The translations under genes were made by a program, and so were the position numbers. Below are positions 6,311 to 12,782 of a stretch of DNA of 12,782 nt, piece by piece. How positions within the stretch are numbered: position 1 is the stretch's first letter; each line of letters begins with the position of its first letter. The notes under the pieces were generated by a model. It was not told where the DNA came from, searched no databases, and saw only the letters and a program-made list of their open reading frames with translations. This DNA is from Actinomycetota bacterium. Lineage in GTDB: Bacteria > Actinomycetota > Actinomycetes > JACCUZ01. The DNA lies in the NCBI GenBank assembly GCA_030841245.1, contig JAVEDG010000302.1, positions 1 through 12,782 of the forward strand, read 5' to 3'.

Positions 6311-6354
6311 CCGCACGGGCTCGCACGACGGTTCGGGCGGCAGCGACGGCTGAC
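6275..6354. repeat. 37-bp direct repeat duplicating the 3' end and stop of the acidic protein gene
   Basis: The 37 bases at 6275-6311, which encode the C-terminus GSHDGSGGSDG and include the TGA and the following C, recur exactly at 6318-6354, separated by CGCACG. The offset of 43 bases is not a multiple of three, so the second copy is non-coding in any simple extension. It lies between the stop of this gene and the convergent stop of miaB. Confidence 0.93.
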
Positions 6355-6378
6355 GCAGAGCGCAGCCGCCGTCAGCCG
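6347..6378. terminator. Possible hairpin between the convergent acidic protein gene and miaB
   Basis: CGGCTGAC (6347-6354) can pair with GTCAGCCG (6371-6378) across a 16-base loop. One arm comes from the second copy of the 37-bp repeat and the other includes the miaB stop codon. Position between convergent genes suits a terminator, but the loop is long and there is no T-tract. Confidence 0.25.
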
Positions 6379-7829
6379 CAGCCGACGGCCGGCCCGGGAC
6401 TGCCGAGGGAGGGCATCCCCAGAGGCACCGGCGTGCGTCGGTCCCGGGCCTCCCAGGCATCACCGGCCCGGGTACGCCGCACCCCGCCGTAGGGACCGTC
6501 GGCCACCAGGTGGTGCGGCGCGGCGTAGGTCACGCCCACCCGGGCCAGGTCACCGGGCCGTGGCGCCTCCTCGGCGTCGGGCACGGCGAAGTGGACCAGC
6601 CTGTTGTCCGGCGCCCGCCCGGACAGGCGGTGGGTCGCACCGTCCTTGCGACCCTCGCCCTCGGCGACCAGGACGTCGAGGGCGCGACCGACGAGCCGCT
6701 TGTTCTCGGCCCAGGCGATCTCGTCCTGCACCGCCACAAGGCGCTCGTAGCGCTCCTGGACGACGGCCTTCGGGACCTGGTCGGGCAGCTCGGCCGCGGG
6801 GGTGCCCGGCCGTTTGGAGTACTGGAAGGTGAAGGCGCCGGCGAACCTCGCGGCTCGCACGACGGCCAGCGTCTGCTCGAAGTCGGCTTCGGTCTCTCCC
6901 GGGAAGCCGACGATGAGGTCGGTGGTGATGGCCGCGTCCGGCATCGCCGCGCGGACCCGGTCGATGATGCCGAGGTACCGGTCCCGTCGGTAGGACCGCC
7001 GCATCGCCTTGAGCACCGTGTCCGACCCGGACTGCAGCGGCATGTGCAGCGACGGCATGACGTTCGGCGTCTCGGCCATCGCCGTGATGACGTCGTCGGT
7101 GAAGTCCTTCGGGTGCGGCGAGGTGAAACGGACCCGTTCGAGCCCACTGACGTGGCCGCAGGCGCGCAGCAGCCTGCCGAAGGCCAGCCGGTCGCCGAAC
7201 TCCACGCCGTACGAGTTGACGTTCTGGCCGAGCAGCGTCACCTCGAGCACGCCCTCCGCCACCAGTGCCTCGATCTCGGCGAGGATGTCACCCGGCCGGC
7301 GGTCCTTCTCCTGTCCGCGCAGCGCGGGGACGATGCAGAAGGTGCAGGTGTTGTTGCACCCGACGGAGACCGAGACCCAGGCGGCGTAGGGCGACTCACG
7401 CCGGGTCGGCAGTGTCGAGGGGAACACCTCGAGCGACTCGCGGATCTCGACCTGTGCCACACGGGCGTGCCGGGCGCGTTCGAGCAGGACGGGGAGCGAC
7501 CCGATGTTGTGCGTGCCGAACACGACGTCGACCCAGGGTGCGCGCCTGGTGATGTCGGCGCGGTCCTTCTGGGCCAGGCAGCCGCCGACGGCGATCTGCA
7601 TGTCGGGCCGGCCGGCCTTCACCGGGGCGAGATGACCGAGGTTGCCGTAGAGCCGGTTGTCGGCGTTCTCGCGCACGGCGCAGGTGTTGAACACCACCAG
7701 GTCGGGCTCCGCGCCGGCGTCCGAGGAACGGACGTAGCCGGCCTCCTCGAGGAGCCCGGCCAGCCGCTCGGAGTCGTGGGCGTTCATCTGGCACCCGTAG
7801 GTGCGGATCTCGTAGCTGCGTCCCGTCAT
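6372..7829 (-). CDS. miaB: tRNA-2-methylthio-N6-dimethylallyladenosine synthase
   Basis: MiaB is a radical-SAM methylthiotransferase that adds a methylthio group at C2 of the A37 base already prenylated by MiaA. The 485-residue product has the complete three-domain layout. The N-terminal UPF0004 domain carries cluster ligands Cys13 (YGCQMN), Cys50 (NTCAVREN) and Cys84 (GGCLAQ). The radical-SAM domain has the CxxxCxxC motif at Cys158, Cys162 and Cys165. A C-terminal TRAM tRNA-binding domain covers roughly residues 380-450 and is followed by a poorly conserved tail. All six cluster cysteines are present. I chose ATG 7827-7829, directly before GRSYEIRTYGCQMN. The frame is open upstream to 7919 with another ATG at 7874, so an N-terminal extension is possible. 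It is divergent from the S9 peptidase gene across 90 bases in which I see no convincing promoter pair. Confidence 0.96.
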   Translation of the reverse strand: MTGRSYEIRTYGCQMNAHDSERLAGLLEEAGYVRSSDAGAEPDLVVFNTCAVRENADNRLYGNLGHLAPVKAGRPDMQIAVGGCLAQKDRADITRRAPWVDVVFGTHNIGSLPVLLERARHARVAQVEIRESLEVFPSTLPTRRESPYAAWVSVSVGCNNTCTFCIVPALRGQEKDRRPGDILAEIEALVAEGVLEVTLLGQNVNSYGVEFGDRLAFGRLLRACGHVSGLERVRFTSPHPKDFTDDVITAMAETPNVMPSLHMPLQSGSDTVLKAMRRSYRRDRYLGIIDRVRAAMPDAAITTDLIVGFPGETEADFEQTLAVVRAARFAGAFTFQYSKRPGTPAAELPDQVPKAVVQERYERLVAVQDEIAWAENKRLVGRALDVLVAEGEGRKDGATHRLSGRAPDNRLVHFAVPDAEEAPRPGDLARVGVTYAAPHHLVADGPYGGVRRTRAGDAWEARDRRTPVPLGMPSLGSPGPAVGCG

Positions 7830-7906
7830 GACCCGACCAGCGTACGAGCCGGTGCCGGCCGCGTCCTCGCGCATCGTGAGATGTAACGTGCGGACACGGC
7901 CAGGAT

Positions 7907-7913
7907 GGGAGGG
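7907..7913 (+). promoter_or_regulatory. Shine-Dalgarno that fixes the S9 peptidase start
   Basis: GGGAGGG lies six bases before ATG 7920. An earlier in-frame ATG at 7905 sits just in front of this motif and would place it inside the coding region, so 7920 is the better start. Confidence 0.75.
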
Positions 7914-7919
7914 CGTCAC

Positions 7920-9887
7920 ATGCAGCAGCGCGCGTACGGCGAGTGGGCGTCACCGATCAGGGCCGCCGCCGTCGCCCTGTCCGAGGTCGCGATCGGCTCG
8001 ACCGCGGTCGTGGGCGAGCAGGTCTGGTGGTCCGAGACCCGCCCGGCCGAGGGCGGTCGCGTGGCCGTGGTCCGCCGCAGCGCCGAGGGAGCTGTCGAGG
8101 ACGTGCTTCCGGCGCCGTGGCAGGCGCGTACCCGGGTCCACGAGTACGGCGGTCTCGCCTGGGCCCCGTTCACCGCACCCGACCGGTCGGCTCCGTCGCT
8201 GGTGTTCGCGAACTGGGACGACCAGCGGCTCTACGTCCTGCACCCCGAGGACGACAAGCCGACGCCCATCACCCCGATCCCGGACCGGCCGGCCGGCCTG
8301 CGTTACGCCGACCTCGCCGTCTCGCCGGGCTCGCGCGAGCTGCTCTGCGTGCGCGAGGCCCACGGGCCCGAAGGCGTCAGCCGCCACATCGTCGCCGTGC
8401 CCCTCGACGGCAGCGCCGAGCAGGACCCGGCCGTCGTCCGTGAGGTGGTCGGCGGGTCGGACTTCCTGGCCTACCCCCGCCTGTCCCACGACGGCGCACG
8501 GCTGGCCTGGATGGCGTGGGACCACCCACGGATGCCCTGGGACGGCAGCGAGGTCAGGCTTGCCGACCTCGGCGATGACGGCACGGCCGGCCCGGCGCGG
8601 ACCCTCATCGGCGGCGAGCACGAGGCCGTGTTCCAGCCCGAGTGGGCCGACGCCGCGACGCTCTACGTCGCATCGGACCGCACTGGGTGGTTCAACCTCT
8701 ACGCGGTCGATGCGACGAGCGGCGAGGCACGGGCGCTGTGCCCGCGCCAGGAGGAGTTCGCCGTCCCGCTGTGGCAGCTCGGCTACCGGCGATACACGCT
8801 GCTCGACGACGGTCGGGTCGCGTCGGTCCACGGCACGTCGACCTACGCGCTCGGCGTCCTCGACCCGGGGACGGGCGAGCTGCACGACCTGGACCTGCCG
8901 TTCAGTGCTTGGGGTTCCTCGGTCGTGTCCGACGGGGCGCGCGTCGTCGGGGTTGCCGGAGGTTCCGCCGAGCCCTTGACGTTGGTCCGGGTGGACGTGG
9001 CCTCTGGTGGGATCGAGCGACTGCACGCCTCGACGACCGACGTCCCGGACGCGGCGTACCTGCCGGTCCCCGACTCGCTCGAGCTGCCCGGGCCGGCCGG
9101 GCGCACGGTGCACGCGCACCTCTGGGCACCGCGCAACCCGGACTTCCAGGCGCCGGAGGGTGAGCTGCCGCCGTACGTCGTGCACGTGCACGGCGGACCG
9201 ACTGCCCAGTCGCTCGCGCTGCTGGACCTGGAGATCGCGTACTTCACCAGCCGTGGCATCGGCGTCATCGAGGTGAACTACGGGGGCTCGACCGGGTACG
9301 GCCGTGCGTACCGCCAGCTGCTCGACGGCCAGTGGGGCGTCGTCGACGTCGAGGACTCGGTGGCCGCGGCCCAGGCCCTGGTGGACCAGGGCCTGGCCGA
9401 CGGCGCGCGGATGGCGATCGAGGGTGGCTCGGCAGGCGGCTGGACCACGCTGAGCGCGGTAACCCGGACCGACTTCTTCTCGGCCGGCGTGTCGTACTTC
9501 GGGGTCGCCGAGCTGCTGCGGTTCGCCGAGGACACCCACGACTTCGAGTCGCGCTACCTGGACGGGCTGATCGGCCCGCTGCCCGAGGCGCACGACCTGT
9601 ACGTCGAGCGGGCACCGCTCTCGCACGTGGACCGGATCAGCTGCCCGGTGCTGCTCCTGCAGGGTGCGGAGGACGAGGTCGTCCCGCCCTCGCAGTCGCT
9701 GATGTTCCGCGACGCCCTGGCCGCCAAGGGAATCCCGCACGCCTACATCGAGTTCCCCGGTGAGCAGCACGGCTTCCGCAAGCAGGAGTCGATCGTCGCG
9801 TCCCTCGAGGCCTCGCTGTCGTTCTACGGCCAGGTGTTCGGCTTCGACCCGCCCGAGGTGCCACGCCTCGAGCTGAGCACCGGCTGA
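7920..9887 (+). CDS. S9-family (prolyl oligopeptidase type) serine peptidase
   Basis: A 655-residue peptidase of the dipeptidyl-/acylaminoacyl-peptidase group within family S9, which trims short peptides. The first ~380 residues look like the beta-propeller that filters substrates by size, with recurring strand-turn segments such as LVFANWDDQRLYVL and TLYVASDRTGWFNLYAVD. From about residue 400 comes the alpha/beta-hydrolase domain. It has oxyanion-hole motif HGGP (424-427), nucleophile Ser504 in GGSAGG, Asp585 in GAEDEVVP and His617 in GEQHGF, a complete triad. There is no signal peptide or membrane segment, so it should be cytosolic. The start at ATG 7920 is supported by GGGAGGG. It ends 8 bases before the convergent stop of the metallo-beta-lactamase-fold gene, with no obvious terminator between. 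Peptide specificity cannot be read from the sequence. Confidence 0.94.
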   Translation: MQQRAYGEWASPIRAAAVALSEVAIGSTAVVGEQVWWSETRPAEGGRVAVVRRSAEGAVEDVLPAPWQARTRVHEYGGLAWAPFTAPDRSAPSLVFANWDDQRLYVLHPEDDKPTPITPIPDRPAGLRYADLAVSPGSRELLCVREAHGPEGVSRHIVAVPLDGSAEQDPAVVREVVGGSDFLAYPRLSHDGARLAWMAWDHPRMPWDGSEVRLADLGDDGTAGPARTLIGGEHEAVFQPEWADAATLYVASDRTGWFNLYAVDATSGEARALCPRQEEFAVPLWQLGYRRYTLLDDGRVASVHGTSTYALGVLDPGTGELHDLDLPFSAWGSSVVSDGARVVGVAGGSAEPLTLVRVDVASGGIERLHASTTDVPDAAYLPVPDSLELPGPAGRTVHAHLWAPRNPDFQAPEGELPPYVVHVHGGPTAQSLALLDLEIAYFTSRGIGVIEVNYGGSTGYGRAYRQLLDGQWGVVDVEDSVAAAQALVDQGLADGARMAIEGGSAGGWTTLSAVTRTDFFSAGVSYFGVAELLRFAEDTHDFESRYLDGLIGPLPEAHDLYVERAPLSHVDRISCPVLLLQGAEDEVVPPSQSLMFRDALAAKGIPHAYIEFPGEQHGFRKQESIVASLEASLSFYGQVFGFDPPEVPRLELSTG

Positions 9888-9895
9888 GCCGAGCA

Positions 9896-10729
9896 CTACA
9901 CCGCCGCAGGCACCTCTGCACTGCGCTGGGTCGGCGGCTCGAACTGGCGCAGCATCTCCTCCAGCGCGGCCTGGTCCGGTGCCGCGAAGGGCGTGAAGTC
10001 AGGCAGCTCGCCCAGGCGGTCGAGGAACTCACCCGCCCGACCGGTGGCCGGGGGCAGGTGGCTGCTCAGCAGCAGCGGAGGGTCGAGCGCCCGCAACGGC
10101 TCGAGGCTCGCCCGGAACGCAGTGCGGTCGACGCCCGCCAGCCACGGGCTGTCGACGTGTGCCCAGAGCCCTTGCCCGGCGGCGAGCTCGTCGGCCGGCA
10201 CCTCGGACACGTCACCGGCTCCGGCCAGCTCGGCCGAGGCGAGCGGCGCGCCGAAGCAGTCGGAGCTGAAGGCGGTGCCCGTCAGGTCGTCGACGAAGCC
10301 GGTGGTCGCCGGACTGTCGAAGACGGGCGGCCGGAACGCGGTGATGGTGCGGTCGCCGAGGTCGAGGGACTGCCCCGGATTGAGCAGGTGGACGCGGTCC
10401 AGTGGCAGTGGTCGCTCGATCGAGAGGATGCCGACGCCCATGAAGGTCGTGACGACCCGCGCCCGGGGAGCGAGCTCCAGCAGCTCGTAGAGCGCGCCGG
10501 TGTGGTCGCGGTCCGGGTGGCTGAGCCAGATCCAGCGCAGGTCGTCCAGGTCGACGAGCTCTGCGACGGCGGCGAGGAACGAGTCGCGCGAGTGCGGCAG
10601 ACCGGTGTCGATAAGTAGCGGCTGCTGGCTGCGGAGGAAGAACGCGTTGACGGGCAGCACGCCCAGACCAGGAATCTCCATGCTGTCCTGCAGGGCGGTC
10701 ATGTCGGCGGTGAGCGGTCGGTTCTGCAT
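9896..10729 (-). CDS. Metallo-beta-lactamase-fold protein resembling the diiron domain of flavodiiron proteins
   Basis: A 277-residue metal-binding hydrolase- or oxidoreductase-fold protein. The metal motif is H71-x-D73-x-D75-H76 (SHPDRDHTGA), followed by D138 (FDSPATT), D157 (FSSDCFGAPLAS) and H224 (SSHLPP). The segment FSSDCFGAPLAS and the ligand spacing (65 residues from D73 to D138, 19 from D138 to D157) match the oxygen-reducing diiron domain of flavodiiron proteins (FprA/ROO type, ligands H-x-E-x-D, H, D, H) better than a glyoxalase II or lactamase. Here the Glu is Asp and the next His is Asp, and no flavodoxin domain is attached, so function may differ. The start is ATG 10727-10729 with GGAG seven bases upstream; the frame stays open further upstream through the VOC gene, but that part is not coding. 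It is the last gene of the tetR-led operon. Confidence 0.82.
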   Translation of the reverse strand: MQNRPLTADMTALQDSMEIPGLGVLPVNAFFLRSQQPLLIDTGLPHSRDSFLAAVAELVDLDDLRWIWLSHPDRDHTGALYELLELAPRARVVTTFMGVGILSIERPLPLDRVHLLNPGQSLDLGDRTITAFRPPVFDSPATTGFVDDLTGTAFSSDCFGAPLASAELAGAGDVSEVPADELAAGQGLWAHVDSPWLAGVDRTAFRASLEPLRALDPPLLLSSHLPPATGRAGEFLDRLGELPDFTPFAAPDQAALEEMLRQFEPPTQRSAEVPAAV

Positions 10730-10758
10730 GTTGCTGCTCCGATGCGAGTTGGGGCGGT

Positions 10759-11196
10759 TCAGTGGCCGGAAGGCGGGGCGAAGAGCTCGAGCTGGATGTT
10801 GTCGGGGTCGCGGAACACGAGGACCGAGCCGTAGGGCACGTCGGCGATCGGTGCCTGCGTCATCGGTCGGTCCGCCTCGGCCGCTCGCTGCACGCCGTAC
10901 GCCGCGAGGTGCTCCTGCCAGCGCTCCAGGTCTGCACGGGTTGCCAGCGCGAAGCCGACGTGGTCCAGACCGGTCCGGCTCTCGTGGAACGACTCGTGCG
11001 GACTCGTGTCGTGCGTGTGCAGTGCGATGGACAGCGACCGGTCGTCGTCGGCGAGGACCTTCCCGATGCCGCCGGCGTGCGGGACGTCGAGCTGGTGATG
11101 GATACCGAACACCGAGCAGTACCACGCGACGCTGGCGTCGAGGTCACTGACGGTGAGCGCGACGTGGTGCAAGCGGACGGGCTCGGGAGGGCTCAC
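10759..11196 (-). CDS. VOC-superfamily (glyoxalase/bleomycin-resistance/dioxygenase fold) protein
   Basis: A 145-residue protein with the paired beta-alpha-beta-beta-beta modules of the vicinal-oxygen-chelate fold. Module 1 starts LHHVALTVSDLDASVAWY and module 2 GLDHVGFALATRADLERW. The sequence closes with FRDPDNIQLELFAP. Likely metal ligands are His11, His79 and Glu137, the usual VOC positions, so a metal site seems intact. Members isomerise, open rings, or inactivate small molecules; which applies here is not visible. The start is GTG 11194-11196, with AGGAG six bases upstream. Longer in-frame extensions to 11439 run antisense-free through the neighbouring gene and lack homology. It lies 29 bases upstream of the metallo-beta-lactamase-fold gene and 68 bases downstream of the isomerase-like gene, all on the same strand, so cotranscription is likely. 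Confidence 0.88.
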   Translation of the reverse strand: MSPPEPVRLHHVALTVSDLDASVAWYCSVFGIHHQLDVPHAGGIGKVLADDDRSLSIALHTHDTSPHESFHESRTGLDHVGFALATRADLERWQEHLAAYGVQRAAEADRPMTQAPIADVPYGSVLVFRDPDNIQLELFAPPSGH

Positions 11197-11202
11197 GAGT
11201 TG

Positions 11203-11207
11203 CTCCT
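11203..11207 (-). promoter_or_regulatory. Shine-Dalgarno that fixes the VOC gene start
   Basis: AGGAG on the minus strand is spaced six bases from GTG 11194-11196. It selects this GTG over several start codons further upstream in the same open frame. Confidence 0.75.
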
Positions 11208-11264
11208 GATCGACGTACGGCTGGGTGGTCGGTGACCGGGTCGGACGTGTGGCGGGCGCCTGGT

Positions 11265-12038
11265 TCAGAAAGGCACCTTGACGGTGAGCAGGCCGGCACC
11301 AGTGCCCCGCCCGGAGATGATGCGCGCGAACTCGACCGCATCGAGCGTGTAGGTGGCTGCGCCGCTGCCCCACGTCCAAGCCCCGCCAGCGGGGCCGTCG
11401 AGGACCAACGTGCATGGCTGACCGTGCCGCTGTGCCCATTCCTCGGCGATGTGGGCGATGAGGACCCCGTCGTGCTCGGGGGTCAGCGTCAGGGGTCGCC
11501 CGACGGCAGCGGCGACGTCACTGCGATGCATCCAGGTGTCGCGCGTCAGGATGACGTCGTTGAGGTAGCCCAGCGTCCATCGTTCGGTGACGGAGCCGTC
11601 GGCAGCCACCGGCTGGTCCGCGATCCGACCGCGGCGGACCAGCGCCGGCAGTCGGCGCCGCCCGGCGGCCGCTCGCGGCCCGACTCGCTCCATGGCGGCG
11701 ACGAGCTCTGCAGGCCGCCGGTCGGCGTGCTTGGCGACCTGCCCGGCCGTGAGCGCGTCGATGAACAGGCCACCGGCCCGCTTGGCCGCGAGCATCTGAC
11801 GCAGCTTCTCCCGCGAGGACGCCGCGAACTCGGCCATCCCCAGGACGTGGCAGGTCATTAGGCGCACGTCCCAGTCGGAGCAACACGTGGGTGCGCTCCA
11901 GTCGGCGTCGGAGAGCTCCCGGAGCTGGTCGGTGAAACGCGTGTACTCCGACGCCGCCAGGCGCATGGCGGTGGCTCGCTCGAGTGTCGAGCGACGCGCC
12001 GCGCTCGGCGCTTGTGACCGCGACGTGGTGGTCGTCAC
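11265..12038 (-). CDS. Mycothiol-dependent maleylpyruvate isomerase-like protein (DinB fold)
   Basis: A 257-residue protein of the actinobacterial 'maleylpyruvate isomerase family mycothiol-dependent enzyme' group (TIGR03083-like), built on the DinB four-helix metal-binding fold. Diagnostic segments are LSDADWSAPTCCSDWDVRLMTCHVLG (residues 42-67, written here only as a landmark for the first helix and the 'CxxW..H' region) and LTRDTWMHRSDVA. Candidate metal ligands are His64, Asp167 and His171. The D-x3-H spacing equals the E144-x3-H148 pair of the Corynebacterium glutamicum enzyme as I recall it. Members use mycothiol as cofactor in isomerisation or detoxification, but few have known substrates. 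The GTG start (12036-12038) overlaps the TGA of tetR as GTGA, indicating translational coupling. ATG 11966 is a weaker alternative. Confidence 0.8.
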   Translation of the reverse strand: MTTTTSRSQAPSAARRSTLERATAMRLAASEYTRFTDQLRELSDADWSAPTCCSDWDVRLMTCHVLGMAEFAASSREKLRQMLAAKRAGGLFIDALTAGQVAKHADRRPAELVAAMERVGPRAAAGRRRLPALVRRGRIADQPVAADGSVTERWTLGYLNDVILTRDTWMHRSDVAAAVGRPLTLTPEHDGVLIAHIAEEWAQRHGQPCTLVLDGPAGGAWTWGSGAATYTLDAVEFARIISGRGTGAGLLTVKVPF

Positions 12039-12742
12039 CGGGATCGGCCGGAGGACGGAGCGACAGTGGTGCTCACGGGTGACTTCCTTCGTCGGGGCGG
12101 AGCGGGAGGAGCGCCGTGCTCACGGGCGAACATCGCGGCGAGCGACGGCAGGGCTGAGGTGAACCGTCCGGTGTCGACGGTCTCGTCAGGGGCGTTGGCG
12201 AGCTGCTGGCTGACCACGCCGGCGGTGAGGATCACCCAGTCCCGCAGCAGCAGGTCGATGTCGGCGTCGGCGGGGAAGAGCCCCTCGCTCTGCAGCCGGC
12301 CGAACCAGGAGCGGGAGAACTCGATCAGGCCGAGGGCCGGTGCGTAGGCCTCCGGTGAGGGTTGGAACCCGGGGACCGGTCGCCAGAACAGCAGCTGGGA
12401 GTAGCCGGGGTTGGCCAGGCACCAGCGCGCCAGCGCGCGACCGGCCGCGGTGAGCCGCTCCGCGAGCGTGGGCAGGTCGGCGATGGCGTGGTGTGCCTCC
12501 TGCATGGCCTGCAGCACCCCGGCGGCGCCACGGTTGAACAGGGCGTCGTAGAGGGCCATCTTGGACGGGAAGTAGACGTAGAGCGAGGGCGGGCGGATGC
12601 CCATCCGGCGGGCTATCTCGCCCAACGACAGCCCGGCGACACCCTGCTCGGCCATCAGCTCGACGGCCAGGTCGAGGGCTTCCTCGATGGTCTCGCGGCG
12701 CCGGCGGGCCCGTCGGTCGACCGGCGCCGCGACCTTCTCCAT
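12035..12742 (-). CDS. TetR-family transcriptional regulator
   Basis: A 235-residue repressor. Residues about 15-62 form the N-terminal DNA-binding domain, with the helix-turn-helix SLGEIARRMGIRPPSLYVYF and the following SKMALYDALF typical of TetR proteins. The remaining ~170 residues are a helical ligand and dimerisation domain, resembling the WHG/TetR_C type, with WCLANPGYSQLLFW. The C-terminus ends in a basic, Pro/Ser-rich tail that is probably unstructured. ATG 12740-12742 follows an AT-rich promoter-like stretch that reaches the window edge. It is the first gene of a four-gene minus-strand operon and its stop overlaps the next start, so it most likely represses its own operon until a small ligand binds. 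Ligand unknown. Confidence 0.92.
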   Translation of the reverse strand: MEKVAAPVDRRARRRRETIEEALDLAVELMAEQGVAGLSLGEIARRMGIRPPSLYVYFPSKMALYDALFNRGAAGVLQAMQEAHHAIADLPTLAERLTAAGRALARWCLANPGYSQLLFWRPVPGFQPSPEAYAPALGLIEFSRSWFGRLQSEGLFPADADIDLLLRDWVILTAGVVSQQLANAPDETVDTGRFTSALPSLAAMFAREHGAPPAPPRRRKSPVSTTVAPSSGRSR

Positions 12743-12749
12743 GCCCCGG

Positions 12750-12778
12750 AGTATTTCCTAATGGTATTTGGTTGTCCA
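12750..12778 (-). promoter_or_regulatory. Candidate promoter of the tetR operon, possibly leaderless
   Basis: Read on the minus strand, TGGACA (12778-12773, 5 of 6 to the -35 consensus) is followed after exactly 17 bases by AATACT (12755-12750, 4 of 6 to the -10 consensus). The -10 box ends only 7 bases before the tetR ATG, so transcription would start at or very near the start codon. The stretch is AT-rich against a very GC-rich background. AAATA occurs twice (12769-12765 and 12756-12752), flanking CC-ATTA-GG, which could be an operator element. Confidence 0.5.
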
Positions 12779-12782
12779 TAGG

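Noticed and set aside
5685..6353. Thr/Pro/Ala-rich plus-strand frame overlapping the acidic repeat protein gene
   Set aside because: It lacks a Shine-Dalgarno and signal peptide. The DNA repeats here keep several frames open, but only the frame starting at 5786 has a proper initiation site and secretion signal.
5657..6463. Val/Ala-rich hydrophobic frame on the minus strand (268 codons) with membrane-like repeats
   Set aside because: Its hydrophobic runs are simply the complement of Asp/Gly codon repeats (GAC/GGC read as GTC/GCC), and it overlaps the end of miaB.
6510..7886. A 458-codon plus-strand frame opposite miaB
   Set aside because: miaB is complete with all six cluster cysteines; the antisense frame is a by-product of its codon use.
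9888..9895. Terminator between the convergent S9 peptidase and MBL-fold genes
   Set aside because: The gap is 8 bases and I found only a direct repeat (GCTGAGC) around it, not a convincing stem.
7950..9896. A 648-codon open frame on the minus strand opposite the S9 peptidase
   Set aside because: The plus-strand frame has a complete Ser-Asp-His triad and a strong Shine-Dalgarno; the antisense product shows no family motif.
11197..11264. Separate promoter between the isomerase-like gene and the VOC gene
   Set aside because: The 68-base gap has a clear Shine-Dalgarno for the VOC gene but no -35/-10 pair that I could support.

Overview
The window is very GC-rich and densely coded. Several genes start with GTG or TTG. 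It encodes a relative of the mycothiol-dependent maleylpyruvate isomerases, and its dapF, miaA, LigB-like gene and miaB resemble the layout I recall for the dapF-miaA-Rv2728c-miaB region of mycobacteria. Together these point to a chromosomal segment of a high-GC actinomycete (Actinomycetota). I cannot fix the genus from the sequence. I see no rRNA, tRNA, insertion sequence, phage gene or CRISPR array, and no gene-free stretch longer than about 130 bases.

Left part (1-1245, plus strand): the 3' end of an L-lactate permease gene (lldP) is followed 5 bases later by an IclR-family regulator. The regulator's stop codon lies inside a 14-base unit repeated five times. A bulged hairpin at 1218-1245 separates this pair from the convergent dapF.

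Central part (1239-7829, mostly minus strand): read in the direction of transcription it holds miaB, then a LigB-like protein of the Rv2728c type, miaA, a secreted gamma-glutamyltransferase (ggt) and dapF. The two tRNA-modification enzymes act one after the other on A37 (MiaA prenylates, MiaB methylthiolates), and DapF makes meso-diaminopimelate for lysine and peptidoglycan. Two genes interrupt this core. One is ggt, between miaA and dapF. The other is a plus-strand gene for a small secreted, extremely Asp/Gly/Ser-rich repeat protein, between miaB and the LigB-like gene. Both inserts have short tandem duplications in their flanks.

Right part (7920-12782): a cytosolic S9 (prolyl-oligopeptidase family) serine peptidase is divergent from miaB. 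It is followed by a convergent minus-strand operon. In transcription order this is a TetR repressor, a mycothiol-dependent isomerase-like DinB-fold protein (GTGA overlap with tetR), a VOC/glyoxalase-fold protein, and a metallo-beta-lactamase-fold protein. The last resembles the diiron half of flavodiiron proteins but has altered metal ligands. This four-gene set looks like a self-regulated module for processing or detoxifying a small molecule. It is the best candidate here for an undescribed system; its substrate cannot be read from the sequence.
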